Of a DNA stretch of 28,201 nt, positions 1 through 6,900 are shown in pieces. Position numbers and translations under genes: made by a program. The DNA is from JBBQFD01 sp038321575. GTDB taxonomy: Bacteria; Bacillota_I; Bacilli_A; RF39; UBA660. Positions within the stretch are counted from its first letter, which is position 1, and each line of letters opens with the position of its first letter. The notes under the pieces are model-generated. The model was not told the origin of the DNA. It did not search any database and was given only the letters and a program-made list of their open reading frames with translations. The stretch lies in the NCBI GenBank assembly GCA_038321575.1, contig JBBQFD010000007.1, positions 1 to 28,201 on the forward strand. The letters run 5' to 3'.

Positions 1-565
1 TTATGCTAATACCATCACCTATTTTTATAAACTCGGTTTTGTAATTGGTGTTGGCATTCAAAAACGCAATGTAATCTTTTAATTTACGAACTAATCCTTT
101 AACATTAGATGATAGACTATTATAATCACCATTAACTAGACCATGAAAGTCTAAATTATCAGAAATTATAACACCACCTACTTTAAGATTAGGACTAAAT
201 TTTTCAAAAAAATTAATATATTGACTTTTAGCAGCATCAATAAAAATCAAATCATATGCTTCATCAAGATTAACATCAAAAGCATCAGCATTAATAATAT
301 TGATTTGTTTATCTAAATTAAAATCATTAATATTTTTAACTGCTTCTTCATAACGATTAGGATCGCGTTCAATAGTTGTAACTTTTATATCTGGTGCGAT
401 TAGCGCCATTTTAATGGCTGAATAACCAATTGCTGAGCCTATTTCAAGAATATTGTTGATATTATGATCACTTATATACGTTGTTAAAAAGAGAATCCCA
501 TCTGGTTCCATAATCGGAATATTATGCTTAATTGCATATTCTTCTAATTGGTGTATGTGTACCAT
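1..565 (-). CDS. trmR: O-methyltransferase, TrmR/YrrM-like (3' end cut by window edge)
   Basis: Class I SAM-dependent O-methyltransferase. The Bacillus homologue (YrrM, TrmR) methylates 5-hydroxyuridine at the wobble position of tRNA. My translation from the ATG at 565-563 stays open to the left edge. It begins MVHIHQLEEYAIKHNIPIM, contains the SAM-binding motif ILEIGSAIGYSAI, then TTIERDPNRY, FIDAAKSQYINFF and GGVIISDNL, and ends IKIGDGISI. About 188 residues are present, so only a few C-terminal residues should be missing. The bases tta at 1-3 look like a stop but are out of frame; the last complete codon is 4-2. The start overlaps the end of mltG by 22 bp, and an AAGGG-like ribosome site lies inside mltG. 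It is last in the ireB-ruvX-yrzB-mltG operon, as in Bacillus. The family call is firm; the tRNA substrate is inferred from homology and order. Confidence 0.85.
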   Translation of the reverse strand, partial: MVHIHQLEEYAIKHNIPIMEPDGILFLTTYISDHNINNILEIGSAIGYSAIKMALIAPDIKVTTIERDPNRYEEAVKNINDFNLDKQINIINADAFDVNLDEAYDLIFIDAAKSQYINFFEKFSPNLKVGGVIISDNLDFHGLVNGDYNSLSSNVKGLVRKLKDYIAFLNANTNYKTEFIKIGDGISI

Positions 566-1623
566 AAGCCCTTACTCTTTAATTCATTTATTTTAGCAGT
601 ATGTTCCGCCATTGTTTTCATAAAATAAGTTTTACCATTTTTATCAGCAACAAAGAATATATAATTATGCATTCTTGGTTCAATGGCAGCTTTTATCGAC
701 TCGATACCAGGATTAGATACTGGGCCAATTGGTAAACCAGCAAAGTTAAGACATCTCGTATTATAATCATTACATACTTCAATTTCTAGATGTTGATCTA
801 AATCTCTCGCCCATAATTCGAGTTTAAAGGCATAATATGTGGTAACATCACTACCTAGGCTTTCGTGATTATTTAAACGATTATAAAATACCCCGGCAAC
901 CCCAGCACGATCAGTTGCATTACCTGCTTCAAGTTCAATAATTGACGCTAGTGTAAGTAATTCATGAGCTGTATATTTACTTGCTTCGATTTCGGTTTTA
1001 TATGGTGTAAGTTTTTTATTAGTATTATTTAAAATAATGGTAAAGATATCCTTAACATTAGAATTCTTCAAAAATTCATAAGTATCAGGGAATAGATATC
1101 CTTCTAGCGAATAATATATTTTAGGGTTTTTTACATCATTTGTAATAAACCAATATTTACTAATTAATGAATCTAAATAAGCGGTATCACTTAAAACACT
1201 AAAAACATCAGCTTCAGTATTAGGAGTGTTTTTAGCGATTAATTTAGCAATCGCACGCATATTTAAACCTTCACGGAAAGTAATCATAACTACATCAGGA
1301 TTGGTAACTTTTCCAGCTTCTAAAGTATCAATTATTTTAATAGTACCCATGGCTTTATTTAATTGATATTTGCCAGCTTTTAAAAGTTTAGGTGAAAATA
1401 ACTTCACACATAATTTATAACCAAACTCTGATCTAATTAAATCAGCTTTTTTTAGTTTATTAGTAAGTGATAAATAAGTACTGTTTGGTTCAACAATAAA
1501 ACTAATATTAGTTTCATCTTTACTAACAGGGTCAGTATTATAATTAAAGAAAAGACATCCTAGAGTAATAACTATCGCAGAAATGATAGTTAAGAAAACA
1601 GCAAATTTATAAAAGTTCTTCAT
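544..1623 (-). CDS. mltG: Endolytic murein transglycosylase MltG (YceG-like)
   Basis: Membrane-anchored lytic transglycosylase that cleaves nascent peptidoglycan strands and so sets glycan chain length. It is 359 aa, near the usual 340-380. One N-terminal transmembrane segment (about residues 7-28) is followed by a short extracytoplasmic LysM-like region and the YceG catalytic domain. The signature LTLASIIELEAG holds the likely catalytic glutamate, E230, followed by RAGVAGVFYNRL and GLPIGPVSNPG. It lies between yrzB and trmR. The ATG has no recognisable Shine-Dalgarno sequence. Upstream it has a terminator-like hairpin that covers the yrzB stop codon, so expression may depend on translation of yrzB. 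The stop is TAG. Function is assigned from family motifs and is secure. Confidence 0.95.
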   Translation of the reverse strand: MKNFYKFAVFLTIISAIVITLGCLFFNYNTDPVSKDETNISFIVEPNSTYLSLTNKLKKADLIRSEFGYKLCVKLFSPKLLKAGKYQLNKAMGTIKIIDTLEAGKVTNPDVVMITFREGLNMRAIAKLIAKNTPNTEADVFSVLSDTAYLDSLISKYWFITNDVKNPKIYYSLEGYLFPDTYEFLKNSNVKDIFTIILNNTNKKLTPYKTEIEASKYTAHELLTLASIIELEAGNATDRAGVAGVFYNRLNNHESLGSDVTTYYAFKLELWARDLDQHLEIEVCNDYNTRCLNFAGLPIGPVSNPGIESIKAAIEPRMHNYIFFVADKNGKTYFMKTMAEHTAKINELKSKGLWYTYTN

Positions 1624-1626
1624 ACA

Positions 1627-1651
1627 GTAAAAACGAGCATTATTGCTCGTT
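1627..1651 (-). terminator. Intra-operon terminator/attenuator between yrzB and mltG
   Basis: On the minus strand, AACGAGCA pairs with TGCTCGTT (8 bp, loop ATAA), and the stem runs straight into TTTTTAC. The yrzB stop codon lies at the loop and start of the 3' arm, so a ribosome finishing yrzB would cover the 5' arm. This looks like an intrinsic terminator used as partial attenuation inside the operon rather than its end. Confidence 0.6.
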
Positions 1652-1933
1652 ATTTCCGCCTTTATCGCTAACTTCTGCTTGTAGTTCTTCTAGAATAGTT
1701 TCAATTATCTTCCATTCTTTTTCAGTTTCAATAGGAATTAATTTAGTACTTTCTCCTTCTGGATTATAAATAGAAGCATATACTTTAGTATTACCATCTT
1801 CATCAATGGTATTATCGGTATAAACCATATAATTTTTATTAGTTTCTTCAGACTCAAAGGTAAATAGGACTTCACAGTCTATTTCTTTTCCCTCATCGTT
1901 TATTACTTTAAATGTCATTTTTTCGTCTTTCAT
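1640..1933 (-). CDS. yrzB: DUF1292 family protein, YrzB-like
   Basis: Small acidic protein of 97 aa. It matches the DUF1292 pattern: FKVINDEGKEIDCEVLFTFE, then an NYMVYTDN strand and a VYASIYNPEGE strand, and an acidic helical C-terminus with KEWKIIETILEEL. The molecular function of the family is not established. It is widely found downstream of ruvX and ireB in Bacillota, exactly as here. Its ATG abuts the ruvX stop (TAAATG), which implies translational coupling, with an AAGGA ribosome site inside ruvX. A terminator-like hairpin overlaps its stop codon. Identification rests on sequence pattern and gene order together. Confidence 0.85.
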   Translation of the reverse strand: MKDEKMTFKVINDEGKEIDCEVLFTFESEETNKNYMVYTDNTIDEDGNTKVYASIYNPEGESTKLIPIETEKEWKIIETILEELQAEVSDKGGNNEQ

Positions 1934-2359
1934 TTACTTAGTTCCTTTCTTCTTGTCCAAATATGATTGTAAAATAATATTAGCAGCTAAACTATCAACT
2001 TTTTCTTTACGTTTTTTTCTTGATATGTCAGCTTGAATCATATAATTATTAGCAGCTACGGTTGATAATCTTTCATCTTGCATTAAGATGGGAATATCAA
2101 AAGCGGCTTCTAGTTGTTTTTGAAATGCTAAGGTGATTTCACCTCTTGGGCCAATTGAGTTATTCATATTTTTGGGAAATCCCACAACAATTTCACCTAT
2201 TTTATGTTCATCAACAATCGCTTTAACTTCTTTAGTTAATGATTGATAATTTTCGTTTTCAAAACGAATCGTTTTATAGGTACTGGCAACTGTTGCCGTT
2301 GTATCAGACATTGATACACCAAGGGTTTTGCTACCTAAATCTAATCCTAAAATACGCAT
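1934..2359 (-). CDS. ruvX: Putative pre-16S rRNA nuclease / Holliday junction resolvase-like RuvX (YqgF)
   Basis: RNase H-fold nuclease of the YqgF family, implicated in maturation of the 16S rRNA 5' end. Visible motifs are the N-terminal strand MRILGLDLGSKTLGVS with the first catalytic Asp, the middle segment EIVVGFPKNMNNS, and the C-terminal DERLSTVAAN and KVDSLAANIILQSYL with the later acidic residues. Length is 141 aa, typical for the family. I take the ATG at 2359-2357 as the start because the family begins directly at the MRILGLD strand. A TTG four codons upstream is also in frame, but it would overlap the end of ireB. The gap to ireB is 1 nt. It is part of the conserved ireB-ruvX-yrzB set. 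Confidence 0.92.
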   Translation of the reverse strand: MRILGLDLGSKTLGVSMSDTTATVASTYKTIRFENENYQSLTKEVKAIVDEHKIGEIVVGFPKNMNNSIGPRGEITLAFQKQLEAAFDIPILMQDERLSTVAANNYMIQADISRKKRKEKVDSLAANIILQSYLDKKKGTK

Positions 2360-2360
2360 A

Positions 2361-2603
2361 TTATTTACCAATATAATTCTTAACTAAAATTTCAAGAATT
2401 TTAGCTCGATCAAATTTAGCAAGTTTATTGCGCGCTTCCTTGTAACTAGATAAGTAACCAGGATCACCACTCATTAAATAGCCGACAATTTGATTGATAG
2501 GATTATAACCCTTTTCTTCTAAGATGGTGCAGACTTCTTTAATGGTTTCTTCGATTAATGCGTCTTGAAATTCATCTTGACCATAAATCATTGTACGTAC
2601 CAT
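2361..2603 (-). CDS. ireB: IreB family regulatory phosphoprotein (YrzL/DUF965)
   Basis: Small protein of 80 aa matching the IreB family. The hallmark is GYNPINQIVGYLMSGDPGYL followed by the ARNKLAKFDR segment. In Enterococcus faecalis, IreB is phosphorylated near its N-terminus by the PASTA kinase IreK and negatively regulates cephalosporin resistance. Here a threonine is at position 4 (MVRT), so an N-terminal phosphosite is possible but unproven. The ATG is preceded by a strong AGGTGAT ribosome site. It is the first gene of ireB-ruvX-yrzB-mltG-trmR and has a good promoter just upstream, after alaS. The family call is firm; the regulatory role is by homology only. Confidence 0.9.
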   Translation of the reverse strand: MVRTMIYGQDEFQDALIEETIKEVCTILEEKGYNPINQIVGYLMSGDPGYLSSYKEARNKLAKFDRAKILEILVKNYIGK

Positions 2604-2634
2604 AATATCACCTACTTCTTATGAATACACTATC

Positions 2635-2663
2635 ATTTTATCATTAAATAGCTATTTTGACAA
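2635..2663 (-). promoter_or_regulatory. SigA-type promoter of the ireB operon
   Basis: On the minus strand, a -35 TTGTCA (2663-2658) is followed after 17 nt by a -10 TAAAAT (2640-2635). Each box matches 5 of 6 consensus positions. It sits in the gap between alaS and ireB, about 30 nt upstream of the ireB start. Confidence 0.7.
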
Positions 2664-2672
2664 TATAAATTA

Positions 2673-4433
2673 TTACTCAAGAATAGCTTTAATACGACGA
2701 ACACCAGCGCTACTTGCTTCTTCTTTAACGATTTTAAAATGACCTAAGACACTAGTGTTTGAAACATGTGGCCCGCCACATAATTCACTTGAAATACTAC
2801 CTATTTCATAAATGGTTACCATATCACCATACTTATCAATGAACATTGATTCTGCACCAGTTTTTAGGGCTTCTTCTTTAGTCATTTCTTTCATAGTTAC
2901 TGGTATAGATTGTTTAATATAATCGTTAACCAAGTCTTCAATAGATTTTAATTCAGTATCAGTTACTTTGGTTGGATAAGAAAAATCAAAACGCATACGT
3001 TCATCATTGATATTACTACCCATTTGATGAACTTGTGGCCCTAAAATATTTTTTAAAGCAGCATTTAACAAATGCGTTGCCGTATGATATTTGATATTTA
3101 TATCATTACTACTAGATAGGCCACCTTTGAATTTTACTTCAGCACCAGCGCGTGATTTTTCTTGATGTTCTTTAAACTTGTTTTTAAAACCTTCGCTATC
3201 AACAGTAATATTGTGTTCCCCTGCAAGTTCAACAGTTAATTCAATAGGAAAACCATATGTATCATATAATTTAAATGCTAAATCAGCATTAAGATTACTA
3301 TCAGTTACTTCTTGAATCATTTTTTCAAATTCTTTTAAACCTTTTTCTAAAGTTCTTGCAAACTTAGCTTTCTCGGTTGTTAAAACTTCCATAATCGCAT
3401 TTCTATTAGTAACAAGTTCTGGATAATATTGTTTATATTGATCAATGATCATTTCTGCTAATATTAAATCAAAATCACTTTCAACATTAATATTAATTTT
3501 TTTAGCATAACGTAACATACGTCTTATTAATCTTCTTAAAATATAACCTTGGTCAGTATTAGATGGTTTAATTAAAGCATTATCACCACTAATAACGACA
3601 ATAGCACGAATATGATCAGCAATAATACGCATACTACGCTTGATATCTTCATCAGTATACTTTTGATTAGATAGTTCTTCAATCTTAGCAATAATTGGTT
3701 TCCAGATTGATGTTTCATAGTTATCCGTAACGCCTTCTAAAACAGCAGTCGTACGTTCAACACCCATACCGGTATCAACATTCTTCTTTTGAAGAGGAAT
3801 AAATGTTCCATCAAGTTGTTTATTATATTGCATGAAAACATTATTCCAAATTTCAACCCAACGAGCATCACTTGGATCATAAATAACTGGGGTAACACTT
3901 GAATCACGCCAATAAAAAATTTCACTATCAGGACCACAAGGTCCAACTTCACCAGCTGGTCCCCACCAATTATCTGATTCTGGTAGATAAGCAATGCGTT
4001 CAGGTTTAATACCTAAAGCTTGCCATATAGTAGCACTTTCCGTATCAGCAGGTGCAAGATCATTGCCCTTAAAAACAGTAACAGCTAATTTATCTAATGG
4101 TATTTTTAAAACAGTTGTTAAAAATTCAAAACTATAGTTAATTGAGCCTTCTTTAAAGTAATCACCTAGTGACCAATTACCCAACATTTCAAAGAAAGTA
4201 TGGTGAGTTTTATCACCAATAACATCTAAATCAGTAAGACGAAAACATCTTTGAAAATTTACTAGTCTATTACCAAGGGGATGTTCTTTACCCATTAAAT
4301 ATGGGACTAATGGTTGCATTCCAGCAGTATTAAATAAACTAGTAGGATCATTTTCAGGGATGATTGAAGCACTATTAATTTTCTTATGATTTTTTGAGAT
4401 AAAGAAATTGATGTATAAATCTTTTATGTTCAT
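2673..4433 (-). CDS. alaS: Alanyl-tRNA synthetase, compact form without C-Ala domain
   Basis: Charges tRNA-Ala and proofreads mischarged species. The N-terminal class II domain is intact: FTAGMQPLVPYLMG is recognisable as FNTAGMQPLVPYL, followed by FQRCFRLTDLDVIG, HHTFFEMLGNWSLGDYF, GPCGPDSEIFYW and VDTGMGVERTTAVLEG. The editing domain keeps its zinc-binding signatures, HTATH (450-454) and ELCGGPH (C552, H556). The protein is only 586 aa against about 870 normally. The beta-barrel segment with the usual TPFYAESGGQ motif is absent between about 435 and 448. It ends at SAGVRRIKAILE, exactly where the linker to the C-Ala (DHHA1) domain normally starts. The sequence after the stop is non-coding and holds a promoter, so this is not a recent frameshift. 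A strong GGAGG site precedes the ATG, 1 nt after the kinase-like gene. Confidence 0.96.
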   Translation of the reverse strand: MNIKDLYINFFISKNHKKINSASIIPENDPTSLFNTAGMQPLVPYLMGKEHPLGNRLVNFQRCFRLTDLDVIGDKTHHTFFEMLGNWSLGDYFKEGSINYSFEFLTTVLKIPLDKLAVTVFKGNDLAPADTESATIWQALGIKPERIAYLPESDNWWGPAGEVGPCGPDSEIFYWRDSSVTPVIYDPSDARWVEIWNNVFMQYNKQLDGTFIPLQKKNVDTGMGVERTTAVLEGVTDNYETSIWKPIIAKIEELSNQKYTDEDIKRSMRIIADHIRAIVVISGDNALIKPSNTDQGYILRRLIRRMLRYAKKININVESDFDLILAEMIIDQYKQYYPELVTNRNAIMEVLTTEKAKFARTLEKGLKEFEKMIQEVTDSNLNADLAFKLYDTYGFPIELTVELAGEHNITVDSEGFKNKFKEHQEKSRAGAEVKFKGGLSSSNDINIKYHTATHLLNAALKNILGPQVHQMGSNINDERMRFDFSYPTKVTDTELKSIEDLVNDYIKQSIPVTMKEMTKEEALKTGAESMFIDKYGDMVTIYEIGSISSELCGGPHVSNTSVLGHFKIVKEEASSAGVRRIKAILE

Positions 4434-4434
4434 A

Positions 4435-4986
4435 TTAGTCCTCCTTAATTAGATTAATTATTTTTAATTTTAATGTTTCTAAATCACCATCATTAATGAC
4501 TTCAAGATCGTAATTATGATAACTATCTAAACCCGTTTCACTACGATGTTGGTTTTGGGTGTCAGTTAATTCACTAATGAAATTAGGTCTGACAACGTGA
4601 ATTGATTTGGTAGTTGGAAACGCTTGTTTTGGGGTATCTATTTCATCAGGATACCTGGCATCAGCAATAATAATATTATCAAAAAAGAAGGAATATATTT
4701 TGATGTCTTCAACTATTCGATTAACAAAGAAAGCTTGATCAATCTTACCACGAATTATTTCAGTGCCTAAGATTTGGAGTAACTCACGGGGTTTAGTTTC
4801 ATCACTACCATCCCAATTGCTAATGGTCTTAGCGTAATCTTTTATATACTTAGAATATGCTAAAACAACAGTTGTTTTACCAATTGTTTGATAATAATCT
4901 TTTATTATGCTAGCTATCGTGTCTTTACCACTGCGAGCTTTACCTGCAATAATATAAATATGAGGTTGTTTATCAAATACTTCCAT
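4435..4986 (-). CDS. Deoxynucleoside monophosphate kinase-like P-loop protein
   Basis: Cytoplasmic NMP-kinase-fold protein of 183 aa. Features are the Walker A motif IIAGKARSGKDTIASI near the N-terminus, a base-binding helix ELLQILGTEIIRG, and IIIADARYPDEID in the position of the phage dNMP kinase DVRxxNE motif. The C-terminus has the HRSETGLD lid-like segment. The nearest family I recognise is phage T4 gp1-like dNMP kinase; dephospho-CoA-kinase-like activity is the alternative. I start at the ATG at 4986-4984, with AGAGG upstream. The in-frame upstream ATG would translate through the attenuator hairpin and lacks similarity. It lies between a T-box-like element and alaS, 1 nt from alaS, so both should share the same control. 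Substrate is unproven. Confidence 0.75.
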   Translation of the reverse strand: MEVFDKQPHIYIIAGKARSGKDTIASIIKDYYQTIGKTTVVLAYSKYIKDYAKTISNWDGSDETKPRELLQILGTEIIRGKIDQAFFVNRIVEDIKIYSFFFDNIIIADARYPDEIDTPKQAFPTTKSIHVVRPNFISELTDTQNQHRSETGLDSYHNYDLEVINDGDLETLKLKIINLIKED

Positions 4987-5001
4987 AAGATATTCCTCTC
5001 T

Positions 5002-5089
5002 AAAAGAAAACCACGATTTTTTTCTAAGAATGAAAAACCGTGGTACCATTCTAATAAATAAATTCTTGATAACGGTTTTAACCGATAGT
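5002..5089 (-). promoter_or_regulatory. T-box-like attenuator lacking a visible Stem I (kinase-alaS leader)
   Basis: On the minus strand the T-box core AGAATGGTACCACGG lies at 5052-5038, with the UGGU that pairs with a tRNA ACCA end. It is followed by a terminator stem (ACCACG with CGTGGT, extended by a T5/A5 tract, 5044-5010) and a TTTTCTTTT run. Upstream, CGGTTAAAACCG (5084-5073) resembles T-box Stem III. The segment AAAACCGTTATCAA is identical to one in the thrS T-box of this window. I find no Stem I: no specifier loop or distal GNUG-type loop. Only about 10 nt separate Stem III from the upstream stop codon. It is either a decayed T-box or a minimal one. Confidence 0.65.
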
Positions 5090-5099
5090 TTTTATTATT

Positions 5100-6239
5100 T
5101 TAATTATTAAAGTTTAAGAAATGATATTTGTCATCAAAGAAGACATATATTGATTTAATTACTGCGATAATTGGAGTGGCTACTAACATACCTAGTATAC
5201 CCCAAAAATGACCGAAAATCAATAATCCAAGCATAATGCTAACTGGATGTAAGTGAGTTGTTTTGCTCATAATAATTGCTTGGAAGAAGTTACCTTCTAA
5301 GAAGTGGACAGTTACAATAATTAATAGTATTAAAAATCCTAAAGCTATGTTTTGTGAAAAGGCAAAGATAAGAGCTGGGAATCCACCAATATAAGGTCCA
5401 ACATAAGGAATAATATTAGTCATTCCACAGAATAAACCAAATAATACTGGAGCTTTTAAACCAACCATCCAAAACAAGATTGACATTAATATAAATACAA
5501 AAGTTGAATCAATTAATGCGCCTTTGACAAATCCACGAAGTGAACCATCAATTTCAGCAACTAATTTTGTACTATCTTTACGAAATTTCTTTGGTAAAAA
5601 GGTCAGTAATGATCCATTAACGTTATCAAAACTAATTAATAAATAAAATCCAATAATTAATCCTACAAAGATATTGCCTAATCCTGCTAGTAATGATTTT
5701 AAAACATCAACTAGAATATTCGGTAAATTATTAGATAAGCCCGTTCCAAAGTCTTCAATAGCATGAAATATTTCTAACTTAGTAGCTTGGGCATCAAAGT
5801 TTTTAATATTATCTAACCCATGGAAAACATCATCAATCCATTGTTTAATTGAGCTAAAAACCATTGGTATTGTTTTAGCAAAATCATTTATTTGACTTGA
5901 TAAAAGAGGAATGATTGAGCTGATTATAACAAATAAGAAGCCCAATAATAATACGTAAGTTATAGCTGAACCTAAAATTCGATTAACGCCCTTTTTCTTC
6001 ATGGCAGTAACAAAAGGATCAAATAACCAAGCAATAATAATCCCAATAAATAGTGGTGAGATTATTTTTAACATTACAAAAATAAAACTGGTTATTTTCC
6101 ATTCTTTAGCGAGAATTGTAATGGCATATACTCCTAAAATAGCAACTAAAATATATGCTATTTTTAAGATCTTTTTAGTTAACCCAACGACATCATTCAG
6201 TTTTTTGGTGTCTAATTCTGGTTTAATTTCTTTAATCAC
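5100..6239 (-). CDS. AI-2E family transporter (YrrI/YdbI/PerM-like membrane protein)
   Basis: Polytopic membrane permease of the AI-2E exporter-like family, 379 aa. About seven or eight hydrophobic segments are visible. They include the N-terminal pair around 30-50 and 55-75, a long periplasmic-type loop (about 115-180), and the conserved C-terminal half with GLFCGMTNIIPYVGPYIGG (the family PxxGxxxGxxP region) and HPVSIMLGLLIFGHFWGILG. The start is GTG at 6239-6237, chosen because a perfect AGGAGG sits 5 nt upstream and overlaps the frr end. The true substrate is unknown; despite the family name, AI-2 transport is often not the role. It lies upstream of alaS, as yrrI does in Bacillus, and downstream of frr. 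Confidence 0.88.
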   Translation of the reverse strand: MIKEIKPELDTKKLNDVVGLTKKILKIAYILVAILGVYAITILAKEWKITSFIFVMLKIISPLFIGIIIAWLFDPFVTAMKKKGVNRILGSAITYVLLLGFLFVIISSIIPLLSSQINDFAKTIPMVFSSIKQWIDDVFHGLDNIKNFDAQATKLEIFHAIEDFGTGLSNNLPNILVDVLKSLLAGLGNIFVGLIIGFYLLISFDNVNGSLLTFLPKKFRKDSTKLVAEIDGSLRGFVKGALIDSTFVFILMSILFWMVGLKAPVLFGLFCGMTNIIPYVGPYIGGFPALIFAFSQNIALGFLILLIIVTVHFLEGNFFQAIIMSKTTHLHPVSIMLGLLIFGHFWGILGMLVATPIIAVIKSIYVFFDDKYHFLNFNN

Positions 6240-6248
6240 AAATACCTC

Positions 6249-6791
6249 CTATACACTCATTAATTCATGTTCTTTAGTCTTAAATTTTTCATCAACCATT
6301 TTATTAAACTTATTGATAAGTTCTTGAACTTCTTCAATGCTACTATCTTTATCATCCTCCGTGATTTTTAAGGCTTTAATATCATTGTTAGCATCTTGAC
6401 GAATATTTCTTAAAGCAATACGACATTCTTCAGTAATCGCTTTTGCTTGTTTAACATAATCACGGCGAGTTTCTTCGGTTAATGCTGGAATATTTAAAAT
6501 AATCATTTCCCCGTTATTATTAGGTGTTAATCCAACATTAGCATCGTATATCCCTTTTTCAATACCTGCTAAGCAAGAACGATCAAAAGGTTTTATACAA
6601 AGTTGACGTGCTTCTGGTATGGAAATGGTAGCAAGTTGAATAAGTGGTGTATCCATTCCATAATAACTAACCATAACATCTTTTAAAATAGATGGGTTAG
6701 CACGACCAACACGTAAATTTATAAAACGTTTATCAAGATTTTCAATTGAACTAGTCATTTTTAATTCTGTTTCCATTAGAATTTCATCCAT
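6249..6791 (-). CDS. frr: Ribosome recycling factor
   Basis: Splits post-termination ribosomes together with EF-G. The protein is 180 aa, close to the usual 185. It shows the family hallmarks FINLRVGRANPSILKDVMV, YYGMDTPLIQLATIS, EARQLCIKPFDRS and LTEETRRDYVKQAKAITEE, and a C-terminal helix ending EHELMSV. I place the start at the ATG at 6791-6789 (MDEILMETEL), which has GAAAGGA upstream. An in-frame ATG 18 codons earlier would put the promoter -10 box inside the coding region. A consensus promoter lies directly upstream. The stop overlaps the ribosome site of the AI-2E gene. The usual neighbours tsf and pyrH are absent. Confidence 0.96.
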   Translation of the reverse strand: MDEILMETELKMTSSIENLDKRFINLRVGRANPSILKDVMVSYYGMDTPLIQLATISIPEARQLCIKPFDRSCLAGIEKGIYDANVGLTPNNNGEMIILNIPALTEETRRDYVKQAKAITEECRIALRNIRQDANNDIKALKITEDDKDSSIEEVQELINKFNKMVDEKFKTKEHELMSV

Positions 6792-6816
6792 ATTATCAAT
6801 CCTTTCATTTATTATA

Positions 6817-6845
6817 ATTATACAAATACTATAGGTGATTGTCAA
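6817..6845 (-). promoter_or_regulatory. Consensus SigA promoter of frr
   Basis: On the minus strand, TTGACA (6845-6840), 17 nt, then TATAAT (6822-6817): a perfect match to both hexamers. It starts right after the paired terminators of the heat-shock operon and drives frr, the AI-2E gene and probably the kinase-alaS pair. Confidence 0.88.
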
Positions 6846-6849
6846 TTAA

Positions 6850-6867
6850 AAGGATACACTTATCCTT
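6850..6867 (-). terminator. Second terminator hairpin downstream of dnaJ
   Basis: On the minus strand, AAGGATA pairs with TATCCTT (7 bp, loop AGTG), followed by TTAATT. It is a short stem in tandem behind the stronger dnaJ terminator, and it abuts the frr promoter -35 box. Confidence 0.5.
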
Positions 6868-6872
6868 AAACG

Positions 6873-6900
6873 AAAAGAGTTTTCGTTGAAAACTCTTTTT
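6873..6900 (-). terminator. Terminator of the heat-shock operon after dnaJ
   Basis: A 12-bp perfect stem, AAAAGAGTTTTC with GAAAACTCTTTT and a 3-nt loop, sits immediately after the dnaJ TAG. It is palindromic and could work in both directions. The U-tract is better on the plus strand, but only the minus strand has a gene to terminate. Confidence 0.75.

Noticed and set aside
1..3. TTA at the left edge as the stop codon of the methyltransferase gene
   Set aside because: Out of frame: the last full codon is 4-2, and the gene continues beyond the window.
2360..2371. TTG start giving a four-residue longer RuvX
   Set aside because: The family starts at the MRILGLDLG strand and an ATG is available there; the TTG overlaps the ireB end.
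3737..3994. Alternative minus-strand frame inside alaS
   Set aside because: Shadow of the AlaRS catalytic domain with no own ribosome site.
4987..5049. Upstream ATG extending the dNMP-kinase-like protein by 21 residues
   Set aside because: It would translate the terminator hairpin of the T-box-like element; the ATG at 4986 has AGAGG upstream.
6792..6845. Upstream ATG extending frr by 18 residues
   Set aside because: The extension would cover the -10 and -35 boxes and has no family similarity. The ATG at 6791 has a good ribosome site.
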